In this document: positions 54,008 to 64,000 of the stretch, in pieces
How positions within the stretch are numbered: position 1 is the stretch's first letter
Layout of the letters: each line of letters begins with the position of its first letter
Origin: Lolium rigidum
Lineage: Eukaryota > Streptophyta > Magnoliopsida > Poales > Poaceae
Assembly: GCF_022539505.1 (NCBI RefSeq)
Contig: NC_061514.1
Coordinates: 222,665,837 to 222,729,836, forward strand
Direction of reading: 5' to 3'
DNA length: 64,000 nt
Notes under the pieces: generated by a model
The model's input: only the letters and a program-made list of their open reading frames with translations
Database searches by the model: none
What the model was told of the DNA's origin: nothing
Translations under genes and position numbers: made by a program

Positions 54008-56155
54008 AACTTCGTGGAATATTTTCTCAAGCGAGAGCGTCAGGTGGACGAATCATTAGCAAAAGTCAAGCAACTCCTGAAGCACTGGGAGGACAAGATC
54101 ACCGAGGCTCAACAGGAGGCGGATAGGATCAGGCGAGAAGCTGTAACTCCCCGAAGGATCAGCTTCGCAACTCCCACCGAGCAACAGCCACTCGCAACTC
54201 CAAAGGATAACATGAAGAAGGCTGCGGAGATCTTGAAAAAGAAGGATGAGGAGATCGATATCGATTACGTCCGCACGCTCGTTGCCTCAGCAATGAAGCA
54301 GCAGAGCAAGGCAGATACTTCGCGCAGGTTGGAATCCAACCCGGATCATTGCATCTCTACCGCGCAGAAGGACGCCTATGACAATCGTCATCGCGATGAT
54401 GAATCAAGGACCGGATCCTCGGAACGCAGAAGGAAAACCAGAGAACACCCAAATCCAATCCCTGTGCCATCAATGACACCTCCTCCAGATCCAAAAAAGG
54501 GAAAGGATGCGAAGTACACTGGTAGGGACAAGCACCAGAATCCGTCGCCTCCGCCTAACGGATACCCGCGTCGTCCGCTTCCTCGCCGCCGTAGTACAGC
54601 CGGAAACACCAGACCCCATGGGCCTGGTGGAATCAATATCCGCGACAACGTGCCGCCTCCAAGGAATAGGAGCAGGGAGCGTACGCCGGAACCTCGCCGG
54701 AGCCGGATCAATGATCGCGAGCCTGAGCCCAGGAGGAGTCGGAACGAAGAACGCGAACCGGAGCCCCGCCGAAGCCGGAAACGACGAAGGCAGCCAGCAC
54801 CATGGTGAAGGAAGCCACCGAAGCCCGAGTCAACATCGCGAAGGGCGAGGAGAATCAGACGGCGGAAGCAAGAGGTCGCATCGGCCCCCTCGCAGATCTC
54901 CTTCCCCACCACCCAGCGGTGGAGGGGGAGGTGGAGGCGGAGGCGGAGGCCGGAGATCTCGCTCACGCTCAAAATCCCCCCGCAACGGCTCGCGTGATGC
55001 GCGGGAACGTGTCAACGAATACAAAACTGACTACATTGGCCCAAAGTGCTTTGGCAGGATGATTTGAGAGGAACCAAAGCCAACGATGAACCTCAAGCTA
55101 CCTGGAAACCTGAAGAATTATGATGGCACGGAAAGGCCGGATACCTGGATTGAGGATTACTATAATGCAGTAACCTTCGCCGGAGGAACCCCTAATATCG
55201 CCTGCCGCATGCTTCAGTTGTACCTTGTAGGTCCAGCCCGGATCTAGCTCAGCGACCTCGAGAAGAACTCCATCTTTTGTTGGTTCGACCTGAAGACCGC
55301 CTTTGAAAAGCACTTCAGGGGGACCTACAAGAGACCTGCCACGACAAGCGACCTACAGGCATGTATCCAGAAAAAGGGAGAAACATCAAGGAACTTCCTT
55401 ACACGATGGTTGGCAACCGGGAATGAGTGCGAAAACATCGATAATCGCACAGCCATGCACGCCTTCATAGGTGGATTGCGGAGAGGAGGACTGCTGTGGC
55501 ACAAGCTCACTTGCTTGGTCAACGCAAATAAACCGACTTTGGATGACATGATCACCATTGCCAGCGATCACACTGCCGCCGATGACAACGCAGGCGGAGA
55601 TCTCGCAGCCACAACAATTCCCCTGCACCAGCAGAAGAAGAACCGTGACAACAGTAGCAGCAGCGGCACTAAGCGGAAAAATCCCCCTGATGACCAGAAG
55701 AGTGGCGGATCGGAGATGGTCGCCATGGCTTTCCAACGCGGAGGTCAAGGAGGCGGAAGAGGCCGCGGTCGCGGAGGCGGAGCCGGCAGGGGCCAGCAGC
55801 ATGGTGACGAGGTCACCGCTGCCGGAACCCGCGCCCCCCAAACTTACGAGGAGTAGAGAGACATGCCCTGCCTGGCCCACCTGGATCCGGCTATGGGGAA
55901 GTCCACTCACACTAATCGCAACTGCAAGTGGGTCAACGATCTCAAAGCTGACCCGGAAGCAGGATACAAGCGAGCCCGGAAGCACCGCCCACGCGGCAAA
56001 GGAGGCAAGGGCAAGAACAAGGATAATGAGGAAGATAGTTCCGAGGCAATGGATGAGGATGATGCTTCGCCGGATCCCAAGGAAGGATCCGCAGCTAAAC
56101 CCAACCCTTTGTCAAAAAGAGCGCGGGTGCGTACCACACCTTCCTCGGAACCCTA
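54008..56155 (+). pseudogene. Tat Gag C-terminal two thirds, broken
   Basis: After the TRIM insertion the frame reads FVEYFLKRERQVDESLAKVK, a coiled-coil-like start. It continues into an Arg/Pro/Glu-rich part with three TPEPRRSR/EPEPRRSR repeats (about 54687-54785). A frameshift leads to a Gly run and RRSRSRSKSPRN. The Gag core follows from about 55087 (LPGNLKNYDGTERPDTWIEDYY, FRGTYKRPATTSDL, GGLRRGGLLWHKL). A TAG at 55245-55247 replaces the Trp of a RIWLSDL motif. Further on are a Gly/Arg-rich RGRGRGGG stretch and the Tat zinc-like motif CLAHLDP...HTNRNC near 55868. There are at least three lesions. Confidence 0.8.
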
Positions 56156-56920
56156 ACAGTCCGTGCCAGCAAGTCAGCTCTCCGGATCCTGAACGCCACA
56201 GTTCCGGCTGTGCCGCAGTATGTCAGGTGGTCGGAAACTCCATGTATGTTTGACAGACACGATCATCCTACTGTCATCCCGAAAGAGTGCTACGCCTTGG
56301 TTGTAAGTCCCCGCATTGACGGGTATGATTTCTCCAAGTGCCTTATGGACGGCGGAGCCAGCTTGAACATCATGTACCTGAAGACTCTGGAGCGGATGAA
56401 CCTTACCAAGGAACAGCTTAAGCACAGCACCACTGAATTTCATGGTGTGGTTCCGGGTAAAAAGGCGAATTCCCTTGGCAGCATCATAATTCCTGTGGCC
56501 TTCGGCGATATCAATAACTTCCGCGAAGAGAAAATCACATTTGAGGTCGTGCCCTTCAAGAGCTCCTACCACGTCATCTTCGGCAGGCCCACCTACCACA
56601 AGTTTCAAGCAAGGGCGTGCTACATTTACAACAAGCTCAAGATTCTGGGTCCCAATGGTATGATTACCGTATCCGGAGACTACAAGAAGGCTCACGAGTG
56701 CGAGCTAGGCGAAGCCGCCTTCGCAGAGTCTGTGATATCTGGAGAGGAGCTGCAAGGCTACAGAGCTACGGTGGATCCAACAGAGATGCACACCACCAAG
56801 AAGCAGATCTCCGAACAGAAAACCTCGTTCAAGGCCGCGATAGAGACCAAGAAGATCGACTTCAAGGAAGGCAATACCACTAAGCAGGTCTCGGTCGGAG
56901 CCAACATGGACCCCAAATAG
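56156..56920 (+). pseudogene. Tat aspartic protease segment
   Basis: One open frame (56210-56920) contains YALVVSPRIDGYDFSKCLMDGGASLNIMY. The DGGASLN core is the Tat-clade version of the retropepsin DSGA site, and VIFGRPTYHKF is the second conserved block. It ends with TAG at 56918-56920, where the frame should continue into EDALVEFLRANMDIFAW, consistent with a CAG-to-TAG change. The protein would process Gag-Pol in an intact relative. Confidence 0.85.
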
Positions 56921-57840
56921 GAAGACGCGCTCGTCGAGTTCCTCCGCGCTAACATGGACATCTTCGCATGGCAGCCTTCTGACATGTCCGGAGTACCTAG
57001 GAGCTCGCCGAGCACTACCTCAACATAAATCCGGGGGCTAAACCGGTGAAGCAAGCTATGCGACGCTTTGGAGATAAGAAGCGCCGCGCCATAGGAATGG
57101 AATTACCAAAGTTACTAGAGGCAGGTTTTGTAGTAGAAGTTATCCATACTGATTGGGTCGCAAATCCCGTCCTTGTACCCAAAAAGAACTCTGAAATACT
57201 AAGAATGTGCATCGATTACTCTGGCTTGAATAAGTATTGTCCAAAGGATCCGTTCCCCTTGCCGCGCATTGACCAAGTCATTGATTCGAGGGCAGGGGCG
57301 GAACTTCTGTGTTTCTTGACGCATATTCCGGGTATCACCAGATCCGGATGAAGAAGTCCGACCAAAAGGCGACCTTGTTCATCACCCTTTCGGCACTTAC
57401 TGCTATGTCACCATGCCTTTTGGTTTGAAAAATGCAAGTGCCACTTACCAACGTACGATGCAGCGGTGCTTGAAGGACCAAATTGGCCGGAACGTACACG
57501 CTTACGTCGACGACCGCGGTCATGACCCGGAAAGGATCCGACTTGATCAGCGACCTCACAGAAACCTTTGAGAACCTCCGACGGTACAAGATGATGTTGA
57601 ATCCGCTGAAGTGCGTCTTTGGCGTTCCAGCCGGAAAACTCCTTGGCTTCATCGTCTCTAACAGGGGCATTGATGTTAACCCGGAGAAAATCAAGGCAAT
57701 CCTGTGCATCAAAAGGCCAACTTGTCTCAAAGATGTGCAACGACTAACCGGTTGTGTCGCAGCAATCAGTAGGTTTGTTAGCCGTCTTGGTGAGAAGGCG
57801 CTACCTATGTACAAGCTACTGAAGAAAACAGAAAAATTTG
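56921..57840 (+). pseudogene. Tat reverse transcriptase segment, frameshifted
   Basis: The N-terminal part is open from about 57046 (GFVVEVIHTDWVANPVLVPKKN, RMCIDYSGLNKYCPKDPFPLPRIDQ). A frameshift near 57318 breaks the FLDAYSGYHQI block, whose first catalytic Asp should lie there. MPFGLKNASATYQR is intact. The active site YVDD (57503-57514) is present but is followed at once by another frame change before AVMTRKGSDLI. The thumb and connection continue (LNPLKCVFGVPAGKLLGFIVSNRGID, RLTGCVAAISRFVSRL). The motifs are clear, but two frame breaks rule out activity. Confidence 0.88.
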
Positions 57841-59582
57841 TCTGGGACGACGCGGCAGATGCAACACTCCAAGGGTTGAAGGAAATACTCACCTCCCCAC
57901 CTATCCTAGCAGCTCCAGAAGAGTCAGAGCCTATGCTCCTTTACCTGGCAGCTACCAACAAAGTCATTAGTCTCATCATCGTGGTGGAGCGAAAGGAAGA
58001 AGGTCACGAGTATGGAGTCCAAAGGCCTGTCTATTACATTAGCGAGGTACTGACGGAATCCAAACAAAGATATCCTCACTTTCAAAAGCTAGCCTATGGT
58101 GTATTCCTAGGTAGCAGGAAGCTGAGGCACTACTTCCAAGAGCATCCAATAACAGTCGTGAGCAAGGCTCCGCTATCAACAATTCTCAACAACGCTGATG
58201 CAACAAGACGCACAGCAAAATGGGGCATCGAATTATCCGCCTTCGACATCAGTTACAAAGCCAGGACTGCGATCAAGTGTCAGATCTTGGCAGATTTCGT
58301 TGCGGATTGGACAGAAGCTCCGGATGCAAATCTAGAGCCGGAACCAGAAACGTGGGTCATGCACTTCGACGGATCCAAGCTGCATCAAGGCTCAGGAGCC
58401 GGAGTCACCCTCAAGTCCCCTACCGGAGAAGAACTGCAGTATGTCCTGCAGATTCACTTCGAATCTACAAATAATATGGCGGAATACGAGGCTCTACTAC
58501 ATGGTCCGCATATCGCTAAGGAAATTGGGATCAAGCACATCATTTGCTGTGGAGATTCCGACCTGGTGGCACAACAAGTAGCCGGAACCTGGAACGCTAG
58601 AAACTCCGTCATGGTAGCGGTCGCCAAATGCTTCCTCGGATACGAAGTCAAGTACATCAGGCGAGACGACAACGCAGCGGCAGACATGCTATCCAAGTTC
58701 GGATCCGGCAGGAAACCAATTCCACCTGGTATTTTCCTAGAGCACCTACGGATACCCTCGGTGAAGGGCGCTAACCCGGAAAATCCAGAGGTGGCAGTAT
58801 CTCCGGCTAGGGAAGTGATGGTCATCATTCCGGCCTGGACGCAGCCTTTCCTGGACTACCTCATCGATCAGAAGTTGCCAGAGGACGAGTTCCTCGCACG
58901 ACAGATCACCAGACGAGCAAGATCCTACACAATTGTTGACAGACAGCTCTACAAACGAAGCGCAACAGGAGTATTTCTCAAATGCGTCTCCAATCAAGAT
59001 AGCATTGAAATCCTCAGAGTGATCCATGCAGGGGATTGCGGACATCATGCCGCCCCCAGGTCACTCGTTGCAAAAGCTTTTCGGCTCGGGTTTTACTGGC
59101 TCACAGCTAAAGAAGATGCTGACAAGCTGGTAAAAACCTGCCGAGGTTGCCAGTACTATGCTACTCAACCAAACGCTCCAGCCCAAGAGCTGAAGACCAT
59201 CCCTATCACCTGGTCGTTTGCGGTCTGGGGGCTCGATATGGTTGGTAAATTAAAGAAATCATCTCCTGGCGGTTTTGAGTACCCCCTGGTCGTTGTTGAC
59301 AAGTTCAGTAAGTGGATCGAGGCAAAGCCAGTGAGAAAGGCCGATGGTGCTACGGCACTAAAATTTGTTTGCAGCCTCGTGACGAGATTCGGCATCCCAC
59401 ACAGCATAATCACAGATAATGGCACAAACTTCGCACAGGGAGAATTGAAGGATTATTGTCATGATGTAGGGATCCAGCTTGACCTTGCATCTGTGGCTCA
59501 TCCACAATCCAATGGTCAGGTCGAAAGAGCCAACGGCCTCATATTATCCGGGATCAAACCACGCCTTGAAGAATCGCTGTGA
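57841..59582 (+). pseudogene. Tat dual RNase H and integrase segment, ends at a TGA
   Basis: A long open frame (57483-59582). First comes a degenerate Gypsy-type RNase H (LLYLAATNKVISLIIV, PVYYISEVLTESKQRYPHFQK). A second RNase H follows (WVMHFDGSKLHQGSGAGV, NNMAEYEALLHG, GDSDLVAQQV, RDDNAAADMLSK), the additional domain that marks the Tat clade. The integrase has a zinc module (H..CGHH...CRGCQ), GLDMVG, TDNGTNFAQGE and NGQVERAN, so all three catalytic acids are present. It stops at TGA 59580-59582, where an Arg codon (CGA) is expected. Confidence 0.9.
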
Positions 59583-60140
59583 CGTGCAGCCTTAGCTTGG
59601 GCTGAGGAGTTAGAATCTGTTCTGTGGAGTTTGCGAACTACCCCTAACAGGTCAACCGAATTCACTCCGTTCTTCCTGGTATACGGATCCGAAGCCGTGC
59701 TCCCCTCCGATATCATCCACGATTCACCGCGAGTTTCCGCCTACAATGAAGAAACTGCTGACGAGGCCAGACAGCTATCTGTGGACCTGATCGAAGAGGC
59801 TCGGAATTTAGCTGACCAACTTTCCACCATCTACCAGCAGAAACTCCGATGCTATCACAGTCGTCGAGTTCGAAATCGCTCGTTTATGGCCGGAGACCTG
59901 GTCCTCCACCTTCGCCAGGTGAAAGATCATAAGTTGCAATCTCCATGGGAAGGACCCTTCGTCGTTAGCAAAGTGCTTCACAATAGATCATACTACCTTT
60001 TCGATTTCCGGGAGCTAAAGGACAGACTCGCTAACTCGGTACCGGAAACGCAAGAGAGGATCCGGATGACATATACGATGAAACGAACGTCCCCGGAACA
60101 TTGCACAGCTACGTCCTTTCCACACTTAGCAAAATTTTAG
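59583..60140 (+). pseudogene. Tat integrase C-terminal segment
   Basis: The frame resumes after the TGA and is open to 60140. AWAEELESVLWSLRTTPNRSTEFTPFFLVYGSEAVLPSDI is the usual integrase block after the catalytic Glu, followed by GDLVLHLRQVKDHKLQSPWEGPFVV, the DNA-binding GPF/Y region. There is no chromodomain, as expected for Tat. An AATAAA signal lies at 60178-60183. Confidence 0.88.
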
Positions 60141-60700
60141 AATTACATACCTTGTAATAGTTATACATGATCAATGAAATAAAGCTTTTGGTTCACTCTT
60201 TGAGTCTTCTACCTCCTTTACTTGTTCATTTTTAGATCGTGTATGTTTTTCGACTAAAACCGCAGAGCTGGATATTTCCGCCTAGGCGTGTATGAAAGTT
60301 GTGATTTTGAAAATCATTTTTTGACGTAAGCTTAAGTTTTCTGGTGGAAATATTTTATGTTGCGAACTCATGGATTCCTGTTAGCGATTTCCGGCACCTT
60401 GCCCGGGGGCTTGTTTCCGCGGTTATTGACGGATTGCCATTGGGCTTCGTCGCCGCTGGCGAGCATTTCCGGCTAATGGTCTTCCGGCTCGTGGAAGGTC
60501 AAGTGAGCAAGCCGGAAAAGATAGAAACCAACACTTGCTTTCAATAAACGAAACATGCAAATAATATTCAAACGGATAGCAGGATAAGTATTTTCCGCCC
60601 ATGCATAAGTGTTTCGTCCCTAGCTACTTAAGAATTTAAGTTATATTAAAAACCCATTCCGGGGCCAAAATGATACATCAGTTTGACTATCTGACAGGTC
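60141..60700. other. Spacer between Tat integrase and the antisense gene
   Basis: 560 bp without a convincing gene. It would contain the convergent 3' ends of the sense polyprotein and the antisense gene. Several CCGGAAA/TTTCCGG pieces are scattered here as elsewhere in the 3' part of the element. Confidence 0.6.
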
Positions 60701-63700
60701 TCACTCGGAGGATTGGTCCTCATCCGAAGCTATGTAGGCGGAGCCATCACCGGAATCGTCGCCAGAGTCGTCGTCGGAGCCCTCAACGGAATGATCAGCG
60801 CTTGATCCGGAGCCTTCCTCAGCACCTTCTTCTTCGTCCTCCGCGTTAGAGAAGCCCTTGGGAAGATCGTGCTTGTTGTACCAGAACGAGTGGTTAACTC
60901 GTCCAACAAAGAGTCGATCGTATCCTTGGGTCTCCGCGAGAATGGCTCTCATGTTGGTGCCCTTGGGAGTTCTGCGTGCAACATCCGCAAACCTCATGGT
61001 TGGGAAGTGCGCTTTGCATGTGGCCAAAATGAGGTAAGCAACTCCGCGGGCAGAAGATTCCTGCCAATCCTTGATGAGCTCCGGCAACTGCTTCATGAGC
61101 TTGGACATGGTGTCAATCACCGTGGTCTTGGCTCTCTTCAGGGACAATGATTTGGCGACTCCGCGACATGCCTCGAAGAGGTCATCAATTGAACTCCGCG
61201 CTTCATCATACGCTTCGGTCCTTTTGAGGGTCGAATCTTTGGTCCATTCGAAGCCAAGACTTGCTGCGAAATAGCACGATCAGTTTCTTCCGCGGACAAA
61301 GCAAATTATGAGGAAGCTTACGGAAAATCATCTTGTCAATAGCTTCCGCCTCCGCCTCCTGACTCTTGTTCTTCGCCGTTAAGGTCTGGACACTTTGCTG
61401 GCTCTTTTTAAGTTTGTCAGCAAGTTCCGCCATGTCGCGAGCATGTTTCTCCAAGAGCTCCTTCTTCTCTGTAGTTTCCTTCTCGGAGGATTCGTTCAGG
61501 AATTTCTTGAGAGATTCATTCTCCGCCTCTAAAACTTGGATCTTGGCGGAAAGGGCGTCGACGGTGGGGCGCTTGGCAATTTCTTCTGTAAGGCGGAAAC
61601 TCACACAAATTATGCACTATGATCGTTCAAGATAAGATCCGCGAGCAACCCGGAATTCTTACCGTTCAAGCGGGTCTCCAGGATAGATAAAGCCTTATGG
61701 CTATTTTCGGCGTTCTAGCGCAGCCCTTCAATCTCCGTCATTTGCTCCAGCACATGGACGCGCAGTGTCTTCGTGTAGTTTCCGCGTGTTCGAGAAGCGG
61801 CAGTGGTTAGCCGGAAATTCAAAATTCTGGGGGCTGGCGACAGGTTTAAATCCTTAGATGGGAAAATTCTAAATTTCCGCTAAGATGCGCATTTAAAAGC
61901 ATCGGCTCACACATGTTATCCGGAAAAATGTCCAACCCAATGCTTGGGGGCTAGTGTTACCTGACGCACATTCTTGTGCTTGGCGAAGAAGATCTTAAGA
62001 CCACTTTCGAGGTCATTCAGCTCCTGCTCTTCCGTGTTCGCAGGCCCCCATACTTGGTCCATCATGGCGAAGATCTCCGCGTGGCGCTGTGAGAGGGGGA
62101 CCTTTTGCAGAATCGGAAAGAGGTGAGGCTGAGTCTGGGGCGTGCCGGTGGCACGACTTAGGGATAACTTCTTCTCAACTTCATCAGCTGGAGCTTCAGC
62201 TGAGGTAACGATAGGCTGCTCAGGCGGAGGTGCGGATGAGGACGCGCCCTTGCCGGACTCGCCGTGGCCGGTTTCGGTAGTTGGTTCTTCAGGGAGGTCA
62301 TCAAGGTTGATGACGTCCTTAGGGTCCGGCTTGGCGGTAGAAGAGGCCTTGGGCGGAACCTCCACCTCCGGTGTGACGGGCACAGAAGCCGGAGAGGGCT
62401 TCGCTTTATTCTTGGGGATCTTGGGGGCTGGCTTCCGGAGCTTTTGTTGCAAGATAAAAGAGGCATACCGTTTAGCATATGCTGATTCACAGTAACAAAA
62501 GAATTTTAAGATGGAAACCAAGCGCTTACCCAGACGGTCTGAAAAATTGGTCTATGTCGGGTTGGGCTCGGTTGCTGGTGTCAATGAGCTTAAGGCGCTT
62601 CTTCTCCGCCTCCGCCTTTCGGGTAGCCGCGGTGCTAAGCACTTCGCGGGCACGTTTAGTAGCGGGGCTGGAGGAAGCACCCCTTTTCCTTTTTGAGGGA
62701 CACGGAGCCTCAGGAACTTCCGCGTCGGACGCAACCTCCGGGTCAGTGTTGCCCGCGTGAGGGACCCGGATAAGAGTTCCGAGTTCGCTCTCCTCAAGGG
62801 CTTCGAGCTAAGTTACCCAGCCAACACTTAGAAAAATTTGAGATTGAAAAGGAATCAACAGTTGAGTCAAGGAAACATACCGCGGTCCCGGAGCCGTTGG
62901 TGTGGATATCTTTGTTGCACACGTGAATCTTGAGCTCACGCGGAATCTTGATCAGCACTCGGAGCCGCCTGTCCAAGGCGTCGGCGGAGAGATTGTCCTT
63001 AGAGGTGCGCAAGGTATCCTCACGGACCGTGTACTGGAACAGCAGGCGGTCCCGATGTTGCAGGGGCTGGATCCTCTTAGTAAACCAGGACATGGTGAGG
63101 TCTTTCCCCGACAAGCCCTCGTTTGTAAGCTTGCAGATCCGTCTAATCGCCCGAGTCAGTTGAGGTGACTCGGAGAGATGGGGACATTGAGTCCATGCCG
63201 CAGTCTCGCTGGGGGCGTCCTTGAAGTCTGGTAGCACCTTTGGAGATGCCGGATCCGACACATCCTTCAGGTAGAAAAAATTGCCGGACCAGTACCACAC
63301 AAACTCATGACGATCTGTGTGCAGGTACACGCGCCCGGGGCGGAGCTTGAAGGTGACGCCACCATAGGTGGACAGCGTGGAAGTCTGAGAGACTTTCTCC
63401 TTTTTGACGGAGAAGTAGTATTGGAGTTATCCGGAGGTGGTCTTCTTCACACAGCGTTGCGTGGTTGCTGATGGCCAAGATGATGTTCGGAGCGATATGG
63501 TGAGGCTGGAGCTCGTACGCCTTCAGGATTTCCGAGAAGAAATCGATGGGCGGGAATGAGAAGCCGCGCTCAACGAGCGCCTTGGTCACCACCCACTCTC
63601 TGGCTTCGGGAGAGGGATTCTGTTCGCCGGAGATCGTCCGCCAGGATCCGGGTTTTATAAAACCCTCCGCCTCGAGATTGCGGAGCTCGGTCTCCGTGGT

Positions 63701-63955
63701 GAAACAGGGCCACCATTTCCCTTTGGCTTCGTTATCTCGCTTGTGAGCCTTTGATTTTTTGGTGGCTGCCTCCTCCACCTTCTTCTCCATCTGTTAAGTA
63801 CCCGCAGTTTCCTCCGGGTTGGCTGACGATCCTTCAATGTTCTTTCCGGAGTCCTTCCGAGGCTCTAGATGAACTGGGACGAGGGGAGGAGGGGCGGAGG
63901 AGATGGGGGTCGCCATGATTGGCTCAGTCGAGGGAGGCGGAGTAGAAGAAGACAT
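60701..63955 (-). pseudogene. Spliced antisense gene of the Tat element
   Basis: On the minus strand several coding blocks join through GT-AG introns: 63955-62881, 62807-62530, 62440-61961, a block ending 61663, 61585-61322 and 61263-60701. The N-terminal block (FSFPPIDFFSEILKAYELQ, HIAPNIILAISNHATLCEE, FVWYWSGNFFYLKD) resembles the 'putative gypsy type transposon' family found antisense in plant Tat elements. A Pro/Glu-rich middle follows (EPTTETGHGESGKGASSSAP), then a coiled coil (IQVLEAENESLKKFL, LADKLKKSQQSVQTL) and an acidic tail (EGSDDDSGDDSGDGS). Damage: a stop at 63793-63795 after ETAGT, a frameshift near 63425, and CAG-to-TAG in the fourth block (61716-61718). Function is unknown; similar antisense frames recur in the clade. 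Confidence 0.7.
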
Positions 63956-64000
63956 CTGCGAAGAAAATGCGAGCTGGATAAACTTAGCCGGATCCTATGA

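Larger units (their letters stand above)
43571..64000 (+). mobile_element. Large Tat-type Gypsy element, open at the right
   Basis: It starts with a 558-bp 5' LTR (43571-44128) and a primer site. Gag, protease, reverse transcriptase, two RNase H domains and integrase follow on the plus strand, then a spliced gene on the minus strand. The 3' LTR lies beyond the window. The additional RNase H and the antisense gene before the 3' LTR are characteristic of the plant Tat clade. Two elements are nested in its Gag region: Athila-like at 44592-51899 and TRIM-like at 52470-54002. Several stops and frameshifts show it is defective. The flank CCTCC (43566-43570) should be repeated after its 3' LTR. Confidence 0.9.

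Noticed and set aside
1..64000. CRISPR arrays, bacterial operons, riboswitches, tRNA or rRNA genes
   Set aside because: The window is plant nuclear repeat DNA. Direct repeats seen here are tandem units or LTRs without spacer structure. tRNA-like stretches are only primer sites complementary to tRNA 3' ends.

Overview
This is a transposon-dense piece of a large plant genome. Pooideae grass (wheat/barley/rye/oat/ryegrass group) is the best fit. The evidence is LTRs opening with TGATACGTCTCC and primed by tRNA-Asp, long-LTR chromoviruses primed by tRNA-iMet, Tat-type Gypsy elements with antisense extra genes, CACTA elements with CACTAGTAGGAAA ends, and Stowaway MITEs with TA target duplications. 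Genes have GT-AG introns and there are no operons. Two runs of exactly 100 N (13228-13327, 37716-37815) mark assembly gaps.

Layout. (1) 1-906: stacked LTR remnants. (2) 907-10996: a Del/Tekay-like chromovirus on the minus strand, with a 4.95-kb 3' LTR, a gag-pol of 1489 codons in one frame carrying four stops, an iMet primer site, and a 5' LTR cut after 44 bp. (3) 10997-13227: an Athila-like element inserted in that LTR and lost into gap 1. (4) 13328-27500: long-LTR remnants hosting two well-preserved insertions: a gag-only Tat-like element (16607-23685, TSD GACGT) and a 1.4-kb non-autonomous CACTA element (24727-26152, TSD CGG). (5) 27660-28656: decayed CACTA transposase-side coding sequence. 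(6) 29640-37290: a decayed multi-exon gene with tandemly duplicated exons and a B3-like last exon, split by a 3.9-kb solo LTR (TSD TTTAC). (7) 37979-41220: two neighbouring minus-strand host genes, a DEDD 3'-5' exonuclease-like pseudogene and a B3-domain gene. (8) 41410-42784: a tandem array of about 500-bp units. (9) 42785-43570: the left end of a second CACTA element carrying the first exon of a calcium-dependent protein kinase. (10) 43571-64000: a large Tat-type Gypsy element that cuts the kinase exon and runs off the window. It hosts an Athila-like non-autonomous element (44592-51899) and a 1.5-kb Copia/TRIM-like element (52470-54002, TSD CCGCG). Its 3' part carries a spliced antisense gene.

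Insertion order can be read from the nesting: tandem array, then CACTA with kinase exon, then Tat element, then the Athila-like and TRIM elements. Coding damage fits ageing under cytosine methylation: several stops are CAG to TAG or CGA to TGA changes. The most unusual signals are the AGCCGAT hairpin family in the gag-only Tat-like element, the tandem-exon gene, the kinase exon inside a CACTA end, and three phased CCC-loop hairpins in the chromovirus LTR. All family names rest on motif recognition by eye; no database search was possible.
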